NCBI RefSeq assembly: GCF_020360975.1
Contig: NW_025408669.1
Location: 7,130,001 to 7,194,000 of the forward strand
Length of the DNA: 64,000 nucleotides
DNA from: Hirsutella rhossiliensis
Taxonomy: Eukaryota > Ascomycota > Sordariomycetes > Hypocreales > Ophiocordycipitaceae
Reading direction: 5' to 3'
The position numbers and the translations under genes were made by a program. The notes beneath the pieces are model-generated. The model did no database searches, had not been told where the DNA came from, and saw only the letters and a program-made list of their open reading frames with translations. Shown one piece after another: positions 12,062-23,535 of this stretch. The number at the start of each line of letters is the position of its first letter. Within the stretch, counting starts at the first letter, position 1.

Positions 12062-13108
12062 ATGGACGCCAGCGCTGCCGACTCTCATGGTGGAGGCGTC
12101 CCCTCGTCCGTTATCCAGAACCGCCACATCCCCCGTCGGGGCGCTGTCCCCAGCCGTCGCCGCTCCTTCAATCATGTCATCCGCGCCAGCGCCAAACGCC
12201 TGGCCCAGTCTCAGGATGTCCAGGCCTGCGAGCGTCTAGGTCTCCCCTGTGCCACAGCCGACGCCGACGCCGCCACCCACCCCCGCGGCGGTGCCCTTCG
12301 TCCTCATCTCGAGACCGAGCTTCGCCGTCATTGGGGTGCTTCCCGCCCCCCGCCTCGCATGCGCTGCCGGAATCGTCCCAACCTTCCCTGCGGACAAGAT
12401 GAGGAGGACGAGGGCCGCGATCTCGCCCACAGCGAGATTCCCCTGCCCAGCGATCGCTTCCGGCTCGTCCGTCGGCCTGCTCTTGAGAGGGAAGATGCTT
12501 TCCGCGACGCCGCCACCTCTGCTAGGGGCAAGGTTCGCCTCAGGCGCTCGGTGCCCGACGCCGATGACGCCCAAGTCGCCGAGCTCTACAGCATGGGGCT
12601 GCTATACGACGACGCTGATGACGCCGATGGCCAGCGGGGCGGCCGCACCCTCAGCTTGAACAGCATCTGTCATGAGCAGCCCGTCTACTCGATCCGTCAT
12701 GACCGGCGGACGCGCAGGCCGTCCAAGTCCAAAGGCCCCGGCCGAGACCCCCCTCTGCAGCTGGAATTCTCCTTTTCCGATCTGGGCGACGATACCGCCA
12801 TCGCCCAGTACCTGGCCGTGCCTTCTGCCCATGCCCTCGAGGCCGACGACCAAGTGATGGAACAGGCGCCTTGCCCGTCCCGGCAGCATTCATATCCCCC
12901 ACTCCGCGTCATCTACGAACTCGCCGGCTCGCGGCCCACGTTTGACGTCGATACTTCGCAGCCCCCAGACCTGGTTACCGACCTCATATCCGACTACGAC
13001 TGCTTCACCGACAGCGAGCTCGACGACACGCCTTCGCAGCGCGAGGTGCACGAGAGCGACGACCACGCGGCCTCGGATCCGTGGGTCATGCTAGGCGACG
13101 ACTCGTAG
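12062..13108 (+). CDS. Unidentified acidic/Arg-rich protein
   Basis: Protein of about 348 aa in one exon. I do not recognise a domain. ATG 12062 is chosen because it follows a long pyrimidine-rich leader ending ACAAC and the frame upstream of it looks like UTR. The first 130 residues are Arg/Pro/Ala-rich with SRRRSF; the middle has RRTRRPSKSKGPGR; the C-terminal third is Asp/Ser/Glu-rich and ends DPWVMLGDDS. No signal peptide or membrane segment is seen. Codon third positions are strongly GC like its neighbours, supporting a real gene. Confidence 0.65.
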   Translation: MDASAADSHGGGVPSSVIQNRHIPRRGAVPSRRRSFNHVIRASAKRLAQSQDVQACERLGLPCATADADAATHPRGGALRPHLETELRRHWGASRPPPRMRCRNRPNLPCGQDEEDEGRDLAHSEIPLPSDRFRLVRRPALEREDAFRDAATSARGKVRLRRSVPDADDAQVAELYSMGLLYDDADDADGQRGGRTLSLNSICHEQPVYSIRHDRRTRRPSKSKGPGRDPPLQLEFSFSDLGDDTAIAQYLAVPSAHALEADDQVMEQAPCPSRQHSYPPLRVIYELAGSRPTFDVDTSQPPDLVTDLISDYDCFTDSELDDTPSQREVHESDDHAASDPWVMLGDDS

Positions 13109-14473
13109 CAAGCCGTCCGGGTTCGCGAAAAGGGACCCCGAACAACTTCAATTCGCGGAGGAACACTTCCTTTCCCTTGGATAATACACGGCGCGAAGCT
13201 CCGGCAGCTGCAGACGCCTGGAGCTCCACGTCGCCAAATCCCTCCAAAACAGCACGCGCTGTCTTGTTACACAGCGGTAATGTGTTATACCGGGGGCGCG
13301 GGTCATTGCATAAAGCGGCGTCAATATAGCGCGCGGCTTCATACTCCTTTTTCTACTTTACCAGTACCAGTCTACCGGGTATTGTTATCATCGTGGCCAC
13401 GGTGGTTTTTTCGTTGGTTTTTGTTTACATTGTTTTTGTACCACGCTATTAGATTCTCTTCCTAGTGCAGCGAATGCATTCGTTTTCTCTCCTTAAACTA
13501 AGTTGTTTTATAATGGCTATGGCTGTGGATGTTGACGTTTGCGGAATGTACCTTGGGCCGCACTTGGCTGGTCGATCGAAGGACAACGCGCCGGTTTGTA
13601 CTGGTGGTGAGATGAGGGCTTTCTATGGCCAAGACCCATAAGATGTGTATCAAACTAAGCAGATGCTAAGATACACCTTTGTACCCATGCCCGTCGTGCT
13701 TTGTTCCTCCCGGGCAATTGAGCGGAGCCCGCCGAGCAAAATGCCGGGTGGACCCGCTTTTCCGGAGCCGGGACCGGGAAAGACCAGGGGGAGCGTGGCA
13801 GGGTGTTGCCCGCGCACGTATGACGACAGAAGCAGCTACAGTAGGAATAAGAAGGCGTTTAGATGGCACAGTGGTAGGACTACGGGGCTGCGTCTTGTAC
13901 ATCATACGCTGCGTGGGAGGACAAGGAGAGGTGCGGGAATGACGGGGAGGATAGGCGGTGGCGAAGTTGGAGAAGAAAGACACCACCAGGCGTTTACATG
14001 TCTAGAGAATGGAATATAACTGAGGCTCCTGGACAGCATGAATCCAACTCGCATGTCGGATTGGCAGACAGCTCTTTGATGTAGAGTAGGTTCCGCCTGG
14101 AAACACGGTCTTCCGCGGTTAGGGCGTTCCCTGGCACGGCATCTGCTTCCTCGAGCAATCCAGTAAACAGGGTCGTCAGATGATTCCAAGATGATTCCTC
14201 GTTCGACAATATTGAGACATTAAAACATGCAACGACGAGGGCAGGTTTATCAGATGCATTGCTCTATCAGGTATGCTAAGGGGAGCAACTGCAGAGGCAC
14301 CGTTCAGAGTAAAGTACAGAAACGTTGCCGTCATCGTTTCCGCTTAGCCAAGTACGTCAAATATAAGTGTTATGTACATGCATCGCGTTATGGCATCAAC
14401 TCGTCGCCGGTCGTCGAGAAGATTGCTGCGTCCATCTTGCCTCCTACACAAGAACGGGCAGAAATGGGGAGGA
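13109..14473. other. Convergent intergenic region
   Basis: Tail-to-tail spacer between the unidentified protein (+) and the metallo-beta-lactamase-like gene (-). Small frames at 13645-14019 (+) and 13902-14209 (-) have no domain and are left out. Confidence 0.45.
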
Positions 14474-15640
14474 CTAGTCCAAGCAGAGGCCATCTCCGGA
14501 GCCCAGCTCGAAAAAGCGATAGTCGGGCGGCTCTCCATGTCCTGGATCCTCGCGCAGGCGTTGCTGCTGGTGATGGACGGCCTCCTTGAGGGAGTAACGG
14601 GTGCGGCGCAAAAAGGGGGCGATGAGGCCGGCGCCCTTTTTGTCCTCATCGTGCGTGGCGACCCAGTACCTGGCCCCCGTGGCGGCGACTGCCTCGATGC
14701 CGTCGAGAGCGCCGAGGTTGAGTTGCTTGGCCATCCAGATGCGCACGTCGTGCAGGCCGTGGAGGAGGGCGAGGGGGCGCAGGCCAGAAGACCGGATGCC
14801 GTCGAGGTCCCGGCTCTGGACGCCGTGGGGCGCGTAGAGAATAGCTTCTCGACTGTCGTCGTCGCCATCGTCCTTGTTACCGAGGCGGAAGGCGACGAGC
14901 ATGGCCGAGTGGTAGTAGAGGCTGTTGTCTGGGGCGACGAGGCGGCCGATGGCGATCCAGTCTGGCAACGGGTCGACGGCGGGCAGGCCGGCGGGGGACC
15001 AGTCGTCGCGAGCCTGGAGCGCGGGGGCGGTGAAGACGCGGTCGAAGTGGCTCCAGCTGCGGATCAGGTCGGCGGCGACCTGGGGCGCAAAGACGGGCGT
15101 GTGAGGGGATACCTCGAGGAGCGTTGCCTGGTGGCAGTGGTCGGTAAACTCGTGGGATACGACGACGGCGTCGATGCGCGAATCGGAGCATGGCTCTGTC
15201 TCAAGCCCATCGCCGGCATCGCCGTCTCTGCCGTTACTGCTGCTCGGGGAGGAGCCCAGCTGCAGGAGAGTGCGAGCCTCGACGTCTCGCAAGGCATCGT
15301 CCAAGTCGGCCACGGTGTCGAAGCTGGGCGGGATGAGGTGCCACTGGGTGCTGAACCAGCCGGCGACGTCGCTCTGAGGCCCGCGCAGCCAGGGGTCGAC
15401 AAGGATGTTGAAGTGGGTGCGGCTTGGGTGGTGACGGTGAGCTGGCCGCGGCAGCTGCAGCAGCCAGGAGGTGTCGCCGTTGAGGTGGGCCAGCAGCGGG
15501 CGTTGGCACCGGGCGCTGCGGAGGAGCAGGCTGGACCACTGCTCCCGGTCCGAGAGGTGGAAGGACCCCGGCGAGGGAGAGGAGGAGTCCCTCGTGCTCA
15601 CCGGTTGTGGCTGGCAGGGCCGAGCCGCGGGCGCCGCCAT
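14474..15640 (-). CDS. Metallo-beta-lactamase-fold protein
   Basis: Predicted protein of about 388 aa from ATG 15640; the open frame extends to 15754 but only from a GTG. The beginning (NGDTSWLLQLP ... FNILVDPWL) matches the first strands of a beta-lactamase-superfamily sandwich. VVVSHEFTDHCHQATL is the equivalent of the HxHxDH metal motif with Phe at the second His position. Later ILYAPHG and YWVATHDEDKKG resemble the strands carrying further metal ligands. The fungal subfamily is of unknown substrate. The altered first motif may mean one-metal or no catalysis. The stop after GDGLCLD leaves a full-length protein. Confidence 0.78.
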   Translation of the reverse strand: MAAPAARPCQPQPVSTRDSSSPSPGSFHLSDREQWSSLLLRSARCQRPLLAHLNGDTSWLLQLPRPAHRHHPSRTHFNILVDPWLRGPQSDVAGWFSTQWHLIPPSFDTVADLDDALRDVEARTLLQLGSSPSSSNGRDGDAGDGLETEPCSDSRIDAVVVSHEFTDHCHQATLLEVSPHTPVFAPQVAADLIRSWSHFDRVFTAPALQARDDWSPAGLPAVDPLPDWIAIGRLVAPDNSLYYHSAMLVAFRLGNKDDGDDDSREAILYAPHGVQSRDLDGIRSSGLRPLALLHGLHDVRIWMAKQLNLGALDGIEAVAATGARYWVATHDEDKKGAGLIAPFLRRTRYSLKEAVHHQQQRLREDPGHGEPPDYRFFELGSGDGLCLD

Positions 15641-18158
15641 GTCGGAGGAGAAGGAGGAGAATGAGGCCGCCCACGCCGCAACAACAGGAATGCCGTGGCG
15701 GATGTGGCGCCGGAAACTAAAGCAAAAGACGACTGAATGCCTGTGGATGGACACCCACGAAGCACCAGTGACCTATCGTGAGCGCCTTCACCCCGGCCTG
15801 CCTCGTGCAGCTTCTACGGGAGGGGGGACGCGTCATGCCGTCACGCCAGCGTCAGAGCTTGTCCGCCGAACGGATCGCGATGACGGTGGTGCGGAGATGA
15901 CGATGACGATGACGATGGGCGGAAAGGGTGGGTGGTCAGAGAGCGGGCGGGGTCGGACGACTTCGTCGGGACTCTGCCTCGCTCGGCAGTGGCTGTTGGG
16001 ACGATGGGCATCGAACCGATAGCTTCTATCGAACCCTCGCCCTTCTGGTGATGGAGCGGAGCGGTCCAAGGTCTGGTGGCCACGGTGGACTGGACAACTC
16101 CAACCTCTTCCCCGGGACTCAGGGGGTGCCCGGTGCACAAAGCCAAGAGCCCAGTTCCAGTTCTCCCCAGAATATCCTGCTTGAAAGATGCCCCCGCAAA
16201 AGGGCCTCCATCTATCACAGTGATCTCATCGTGGTCTAGTCCGCATATGGTACGGGCTACGCAATAACTCGCCCTCCCTCCCAAACTACGAAGACACTCG
16301 AGCTAAGCTCACCCCTTCCGCCCCGTGCCTCGGATGCCAGCTCCGATTCAGGATCGGCTTCAACGTCACAAAACCGGTGGTGAAGCGGGCTCAGATGATC
16401 TGCTCGCCGCTAGTTTCGGCTCAGGCTTGCTCCTGAACCCTTCTCCTCGTGCTGGTATTTTTGGGCATGGTCACGAAGAAACCGTGTCTCTCTGGCCCGT
16501 GTGCCTGCCAGACCTCTGCTCCCCGCGAGCCATGCCATTCTTCATGTATGCTGACGAGGACCCGCCATTGCTAACGTCCGTCCCCGGAGTTCCGGCTGTA
16601 TCGCACCGTTGCCCACGCCCTCAGCTCGGGCTTCGGCGAACAGTTTCCATGGCCAGCTCGTGTCTGCTTTTTTGCTGTTCCTTTGGGCGGCATGCACGGC
16701 ATCGAGGTCACACGGTGAACATGGGCTCGGCGAGGTGTGGACATCCATGCATGCTGTTAACTGACGGGGCTTACTTTCCTTCTTTCTTTTCACCCCTGTG
16801 CTTCTTGTTTGTTTGTTTGTTTGTTTGTTTGTTCGTGTGTTCAAGCGCTCCGTGCTGTGATTTCGACTGCGGAACTTTGCCGTCCGCCGTGTTTTATCCA
16901 AGACTTGGGTTACTTTTTCTGGCCAAATCACTTAAGATGAAGAAGACGCTGATCTTGCTTGCCCGGCTTCAATTCGTCTTCTGTCATGTTCTCGGGGGCG
17001 GGGGCTGAGACATGCGTCACCAGCCCGCATTTCTCGAGCATCGGTACTGAGAACCCTTGACCCGGTCCGCACCAAGTACTTTTCTCGCTTCTCTCTTTAC
17101 TTTACACACACACACACACGGTATTTGGAATTTCTCAATATACATGGGTCATGGGGGTTTCGCCTCGAAGCTGCCAGCAGAGGGGGGGGGGGACAGCCAT
17201 GCGAGGCCTGTGAGTTTGTACGACCAACATGGAGCTGCAAAAAACGGTCTCCCCCATGCACGTCGTCTACCCGCCCCTGATCTCTGCGTCGTCAACGGGC
17301 TGGGAGACAAGTTTCCTCGGCCGACGCCGGGCTCCCTTCATGTTGCTGGCACCGGCTATCTTCCGTACTAGCCTTGAAACCAGTCAGATTCCTGCTCAAC
17401 TCTCACTTCTTCCAGACGGGGATCCCCCCCCCCCCCCGGTCCCACTGGTGCTCGTAGTCTAACGTCGAGCTTCCCCGGCGGGCCTTGGCGGGAGGGTAAA
17501 CTGGGAGATTTGCCTGGGATTCCCACTCGGATCACTCCGTGCTCTGACCCCAGACTGGAGAATAGAGATCCTCGGACGACAGGGTTCGGCAGATTTGATG
17601 CCAAGAAACCTTTGTAGCTGGAACAACCCCTTGGTCCCCTTTCCTCTCCAGTATACATAATCACAGTAGCCCTGCCGTATGCAGGCGAGCTCATACATGC
17701 ATGGATCAGACACGCACACACAAACGGCCCTTTGAGTCCCCATGCCGCCGGTGGTCGTCGCTAAACCCGTAGCGCCTGTTGGTGCTGTCGACATTTCGCA
17801 TGGAGGAGGGCACACTTTGCGGGTATTCCATGTCCCGGAATGAAAATTTAGTGAGACCAAAAAGTCTCGCCAAGGGCAGCCAGTAAATGACGGCAACGCT
17901 CGATAACATGGAGCTCCCTCACCCAAATGATTCCTCAACCACTCACACTTGGCCCTAGAAGTAGATGGCCGGTCAGGGTATATTTAAAGTCTACCTATTC
18001 CCGCGGTCCCACCTCGCCCGCACGTCATGTCTTCTCTACCGGGCTCCCGTTCCCGCTGCCACACCTGCTCTGGTATATTGTCTCCCATTGTGACCCTTCC
18101 TTCTTAATTCTTCAAGTATTTGATTCTTTCGCTGTTTCCACACACGTCCCAGGCCATC
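15641..18158. other. 2.5-kb intergenic region with simple repeats
   Basis: No gene supported. It has a GACGAT-type repeat near 15897-15916, a TTTG repeat at about 16807-16832, a CA repeat at about 17104-17120 and homopolymer runs of C or G near 17183 and 17428. A TATA-like ATATTTAAAG lies near 17978, about 180 bp before the hydrolase start at 18159. The frame 16325-17008 is low-complexity and is not called. Confidence 0.45.
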
Positions 18159-19511
18159 ATGCTCGCTTCGGCGCTCTTACTCGGCCTTGCCACGGCTGTG
18201 GCGGCCAAGAACTGCGTCGACCTTAAAATTCCCCTCTACCTCAGGTCTAGAAATGGCGTATTCGACATGGCGACGCCCAAGACGGAGATTGAAGTCACCA
18301 ATTTCATACTGGACTATGCGAGAAATGGCAGAAATTACACGAACGCAGTCACGACTGGTGTAAGTCGTAACCGAGGACCAAAGCACACGCGCCAGCCCAC
18401 GTTGATGCTAACGGATGAGGCGGTTTGTAGTTTAAGACGATCAAGGGAAATTACAAGCTCGCGGCAACCTACTGTGAGCCGGATTGGGGGGCCCGCGACA
18501 CGCTCCAGATTGTGACGCACGGCATCGGCTTCGACCGCTCGTATTGGGACTTTCCGTACAAGAGTTACAACTATAGCTACGTCAATCGAGCCCTTGACCA
18601 AGGCTACTCGGTGCTGTCCTGGGACAGGCTCGGCATCGCCCACTCGTCTCACGGTGACCCCATCGACGAAATCCAAATCTTCCTCGCGATTGCTGCCCTC
18701 GAGGAGCTCACCAAATGGGTCAAGCACGGCAAGCTGCAGGGCGGCAAGCACAAGTACAGCAAGATGGTCCATATCGGCCACTCGTTCGGCTCGGCCATCA
18801 CCCTCGGCATGACCAGCGCCAACCCCGAGCTGAGCGACGCCATCGTCCTTAGCGGCTTCAGTCAGGTCCCCAGCTTCTTGGCCCAGTTCTTGCTCGGTGC
18901 CAACTTCATCTCCGTTAAGGGCGTCGAGTTCCTCGCCCCCAAGTACTCGGAGGGGTATCTGGCCTCCAAGTCGACCGTTGGGCTACAGACAAACTTTTTC
19001 GCGCCGGGGGACTTTGATCCCAAGATCCTCGGGGCCGCGGCCATTACTGGTCAACCCGCGGCCATCGGCGAGCTCATGACTCTTGGCTCCGTATCTCCCC
19101 AGAGCAACTTCAAGGGCCCCGTCCTCATCGTCACGGGAGGTTAGTTTCTTGCCCCCCCCCCCACCCCCCACCCCTCGCCCCCCCATTACGAACAAGACGA
19201 AGCTTCTCTTCTATAATGAATTGCCGCAGCTGGCTTACACCTTGCAAATAGAAAGAGACGTTCCCTTTTGCGGCGGAGACTGCACCAAAACCGACCCAAT
19301 CAACCACAGCGCTCGGGATCTGCTTCAGGCGTCCAAGAGGAACTTTAAGTCGGCCTCCGTCTTCAAGACGGTCGTGATCCCCGGCGCCGGCCACGGCCTC
19401 AACTACCAGTACTCGGCCCCTCTCACCTACAGAGCTATCCTGAACTTTATCAAGACCAACGTAAAGGACCGAGGGGGAAGACACCATTACTCCGACTCAC
19501 GGGAGACATAA
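18159..19511 (+). CDS. Secreted alpha/beta hydrolase
   Basis: Serine hydrolase of about 389 aa. Exons 18159-18359, 18431-19139, 19252-19511 (1170 nt). ATG 18159 begins a good signal peptide (residues 1-16, ending AVAA); an in-frame upstream start at 18120 would spoil it. HGIGFD near residues 97-102 is the oxyanion-hole region, GHSFGS places the nucleophile at about S185, and GAGHGLNYQ near the C terminus supplies the catalytic His. After splicing, VTGERDVPFCGGDC reads across intron 2, which is the usual strand before the acidic residue. Cysteines suit an extracellular enzyme. Lipase, esterase or haloperoxidase-like activity cannot be separated from sequence. Confidence 0.9.
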
Positions 19512-21255
19512 CGGCATGGTTCGGCTAGCATCGTAAAAGAACGGGAGATCTGCGTCTGGCAGCCGGCGCGAAAGAAAGAGACCGTCGGACGAGATGTTGG
19601 TGTGAGCACAGGCAAAGGCAGCGCCAAGAATAAAAATCATACGTACAAGGAAGCTGCAAATCCGCAGCGACAGTACATCTGATGTAACGAACACATAGAC
19701 GATTTAGAATTCCATTTTTTAATCTTGAGCCCTCGCTGAAAACTGCCCCATTCCCGGCGCCTACTCCCTTTACACCGACACTTGCTTTGTCTTACGGGGC
19801 TTCCCCCCTCCTTGCAAAGTCCGACCTGAGACTCCGTTGGATTCTCCCGTACTTCTTGTACTTTCCACAACGCTTCGTTGCCACCCCGAGAGACGTGGCG
19901 TCCGAGACATACAGTAACTCAAAGGGAGAGATCTTGACTCGGAACGTCCGTCTGAGATCCTTCACTCCCCTGCGCGCGAGATGATGTATTACTATCCCAA
20001 GGCAGCCACGGCCAAAATTGTGAAGAGCCTCGTTTGATGTGCATGTCTTCGCTTGAAGCTGTGGCTTGTACCTCGCGTTGAGAGGCATGAACCCAGACTT
20101 GTGCTTCGCTGTAGACTTTAGGCTTCAAGCAAGCCTGGCCAGTGGATCGAATCAAAGAATACCGATGCTGCGTTTGAGCCGTCAGCGAAGCGAGGGCCCT
20201 CGATGAAAGGACTCTCTGGCCCTGATCTCCACGTTATAGAGAGTGCCCAGATGTGCCCTGCTCCCCTGCCCAAACAAGCAGCAATCGGATCCTAAACTGC
20301 GGGGGGCGTCGACTTTACTGCCCACGACTATAGCTCTGATAATAGCGGCGGGCCGAGCATAAAGTGGCAACAACCTAGGTGCTTGTCAGCAAGATAAAGA
20401 CTTATAAACTATACCAATAACACCTCCATAAGGGGGTGACCCTATTTGCTGGTGGCCAAGTGGTATTTGCTATGTTCGACAGTACTACACCCTATCCCAG
20501 GGGAAAGCAGCGGCAATTGCATATTAGGCTTATAAAAGAGGACACAAGGAAGTAACGTTTCACCCCAGGCAAGCGTAGCAGTAGTTCCCCTCGATTTGAT
20601 ATTGAACATACGAAGAGTTTGCCAGGATCGGCGTGATCCGGAATGCCGGTGAGCAGAGAGGCCCAAGTGCAACGCGATCTCGATACACATTAGTCGGCTT
20701 CCACAGGGGAAGCCTACGTACGGGTAATAAATCATTCCTCTGAGAGCCGCCCAAGCCGGAGAAGGACCTCTGAAAACACGGCGGAGAAAAAGAAGGCGGG
20801 GCCGCATTCTTCGGTCCCGGTCCCGGCGGTTGGGTCCCACGACAAGGTCACACCGAGTGCGCCGCGGTCCAAGGCGTGTTTCAGCGGGTACCGAGAAAGT
20901 TGGGAGATGCTCAATCCTTTGCGATATCTCACCGCAGCGCAGGATCAGATAAAGTCTTGGGCCAACGACGGAGGACTTTCAAAGCGCGGACACGGCGGCG
21001 GACTTGCACAACCAACTTATAAGGGATGGCTGCAGGCCGTTAGACCTAAAGAGGCTCCTGGCGGCAGACGAACAGAATTGGTTGGGCAAAGCGGGGTAAG
21101 GCGGACCAATATTCGGCCCGAGACGGCTCTCCAAGAAAGCCGTGATTGCGGCAAACGCGCCCTTTCGAAAACACATACTCGCCTGAGCCTCGAAATCGAG
21201 CTTGTCCCAGACCAACAAGCGACGTTTGCGCATCCTATGCCGTCCGTTACACGCC
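19512..21255. other. 1.7-kb intergenic region
   Basis: No supported gene. This marks the change from the GC-rich gene block to accessory sequence. Minus-strand frames at 19792-20155 and 20442-20932 show no domain. Confidence 0.4.
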
Positions 21256-23535
21256 ATGTCCGAACTTCGTCAGGAGATTGAAACGCTTCGACGTTTAGTC
21301 GAGAAGGAGCGACGGGAGAAAGAGCAAGAGCGACGGGAGAAAGAGCAAGAACGACGGGAGAAAGAGGAAGCCAAGGCGCGAGAAGAGCAGGAGCGGCAAA
21401 AAAGCCAGAAGACGACGCTCGAGGAATACTTATTCAACTGCCATTTCTACCTCTATACGAAACTCGCCTTCGCCGACAAGACCAAGTCCTCCATGGGACT
21501 CGCTACCCGAGTCGACAAGAAGTACTATCCTAAGAGGCTACGTCCTTGGAACGCCTTCGCCAATTCCCAGCGACATCAACAATTTAGCGAGATTAGGAGG
21601 GTCTGTGGTGAAAGTCGGCTTTTCCATCAAGAGAGCACGACCAGAGACCTGGGAGCTACCATCTCTTACGATCCGGCTGGCAACGAGAACGCTATTGAGT
21701 ACTTCGAGAGGATCGCAGTTGAAGTTCCTGTGCGGGAAATCTTAGCGCCCGTATGGAACCAAAAGGGACCACGATGGGAGCACCAGGTTACGATGCTAAG
21801 ATTCAGTCACAACGCCCGCGACTTCACGCAATTAAGCGATAGTCAGATTGAAGATGAGGGCCCAAGCTCAGGAAGGCAGAAGCGACAACGGCGGACTGGG
21901 ACCACCATGCGGAACGAATTCTCAAGGGAAATAAAGCCGCCGCCTATGAAACCTGATGGATGGGGCATCCGTACGCACCTAGACGGTGACGAGAGCATGG
22001 CTTTTGTCTACGACTTCAAGGCAGCTCACAAGTTTGCGGCGCCATACCTTAAAGCCACACTTGCGAAAGAGAGGCTATTTATAGACGTTATTGCACGGGA
22101 CAACAGCAATAAATATAAGATCGATCCCCAGCTGCAAGAGCAAGAGATTGAAGAAACACGAATTGCTATGGCGCTAACACAAGTCTTCGACTATATGGTT
22201 TGGTATGGGGTTGCATATGGTTATATTGCCGCAGGGAAGTCCTTGGTGCTCCTTCATATCGACCAAGAGGACCTACAGACATTATATTACCATCTATGCG
22301 TGCCCGATGAAGAGGTGGTCGAAGCGTTAGCCGGCGATCGGGCTGGACAGGTGCCTTATACCGCAGTAGCTCAGCTAGCCGGCTTTTGCCTTTTGAGCCT
22401 TCAATCCGAGGCTCTTAGGGGAAATTCACTCAACACGGCGTTGCAGAAGGCAAGAAAGGAGCTAAAAATATGGGGGGAGCCTTACGAGGACGCGGTGCTT
22501 TCTTTCGAGGCAGAGGGTGTCAACTCGTCGTCGCAGTCGTCATCGCAAGGGACGGATGGCTCGGAGTTCCAGTGCGTTGCAGACCCAACCAAGCGAGTAT
22601 ACCCACTGCGGTCCAAGTCGTCGTGCATGGCCGCGGCAGTTCGTTGCAGGAACGACAACGATGACGAGCATGGGCCAGAGGGCGGTCCATCTCGGACCCG
22701 GACAAAAACCGATACGAATGAGCGGAGCAAAGGTCCGCCGAGCGGCAGCTATGAGAATAAGGAGGCCGCGACGCCCGATCCGGGACCTACCAGGCAATAC
22801 TGCACGCAGGCCTGCTTGTTAGGTCTTAAGAGAGGCTGGGAGCTCGACGATAACTGCCCCAACGTTCTCTCGCACCGCATCACTAAAGGCAGTACTCGAC
22901 ACCCCATCGACGCCGGCGAGTTCACCCGCCTGGTGGGTAAGCGGCTGCGCCAGAATCCATATCGAGATTGCAAAGCGCTGGACGGCCGCGGCAAGGTTGG
23001 GGCGATAGGGGTGCTCTTTAAGCTAGAGCTGGCGCCGTACGGCTATACATTCGTCGGCAAGGGGACATTATCGGATCATCTCTACCGCCTAGAGCACGAG
23101 AGCCGTATATATGCACATCTCGACAGGCTCCAAGGCGAGGTGGTGCCGGTATACTTAGACATCGTCCAACTGGCTAGGGGTTACGTCTTCCCTGGCGGGG
23201 CAAGAGTCGTCTATATGATGCTAATGTCGTGGGCCGGCGAGGTGGCCGCAGAGGCGGGGGCGCTGGACCTAGCGGCTGAGGTGAGGCGTTCCTCGCAGGC
23301 CGTCTGGGCCGAGGGCGTCTACCACGGTGACGAGCGTGAACCCAACCTGCTCTGGAACGACGAGCGCCGCCGCGTCATGCTCGTCGACTTCGACCGTGCC
23401 GCCCTCCTCCCAGCTCCCAAACACAAGCAGCTAATTCAGCTATCCCGGGATAAGAGGAAGCAGCAGAGAGACGGGTCTGGAACTCGTAGCAGGAAACGTG
23501 GTTCGCAACGAGGTCATTTGCAATTGGTGGAGTAG
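21256..23535 (+). CDS. Fungal kinase-like protein with coiled-coil repeats
   Basis: Intronless protein of about 759 aa from ATG 21256. Residues about 1-50 are a charged coiled coil with a tandem ERREKEQ-type repeat encoded by a 21-nt DNA repeat (about 21307-21366). Residues about 55-410 form a conserved accessory-family region with no function I can name, including YPKRLRPWNAFANSQ. A Ser/Gly/Asp-rich linker follows. The C-terminal part (about 590-735) is kinase-like: VLFKLEL as a candidate beta-3 lysine, HGD at about 690, a following N-L-L-W-N, and DFDRA with D711 in place of DFG. This matches expanded fungal kinase-like families often found in accessory regions; whether it phosphorylates is open. 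Confidence 0.75.
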   Translation: MSELRQEIETLRRLVEKERREKEQERREKEQERREKEEAKAREEQERQKSQKTTLEEYLFNCHFYLYTKLAFADKTKSSMGLATRVDKKYYPKRLRPWNAFANSQRHQQFSEIRRVCGESRLFHQESTTRDLGATISYDPAGNENAIEYFERIAVEVPVREILAPVWNQKGPRWEHQVTMLRFSHNARDFTQLSDSQIEDEGPSSGRQKRQRRTGTTMRNEFSREIKPPPMKPDGWGIRTHLDGDESMAFVYDFKAAHKFAAPYLKATLAKERLFIDVIARDNSNKYKIDPQLQEQEIEETRIAMALTQVFDYMVWYGVAYGYIAAGKSLVLLHIDQEDLQTLYYHLCVPDEEVVEALAGDRAGQVPYTAVAQLAGFCLLSLQSEALRGNSLNTALQKARKELKIWGEPYEDAVLSFEAEGVNSSSQSSSQGTDGSEFQCVADPTKRVYPLRSKSSCMAAAVRCRNDNDDEHGPEGGPSRTRTKTDTNERSKGPPSGSYENKEAATPDPGPTRQYCTQACLLGLKRGWELDDNCPNVLSHRITKGSTRHPIDAGEFTRLVGKRLRQNPYRDCKALDGRGKVGAIGVLFKLELAPYGYTFVGKGTLSDHLYRLEHESRIYAHLDRLQGEVVPVYLDIVQLARGYVFPGGARVVYMMLMSWAGEVAAEAGALDLAAEVRRSSQAVWAEGVYHGDEREPNLLWNDERRRVMLVDFDRAALLPAPKHKQLIQLSRDKRKQQRDGSGTRSRKRGSQRGHLQLVE

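Noticed and set aside
16325..17008. 227-codon plus-strand frame
   Set aside because: Includes a TTTG microsatellite coding a Phe/Val/Cys/Leu repeat, no domain, no splice support.
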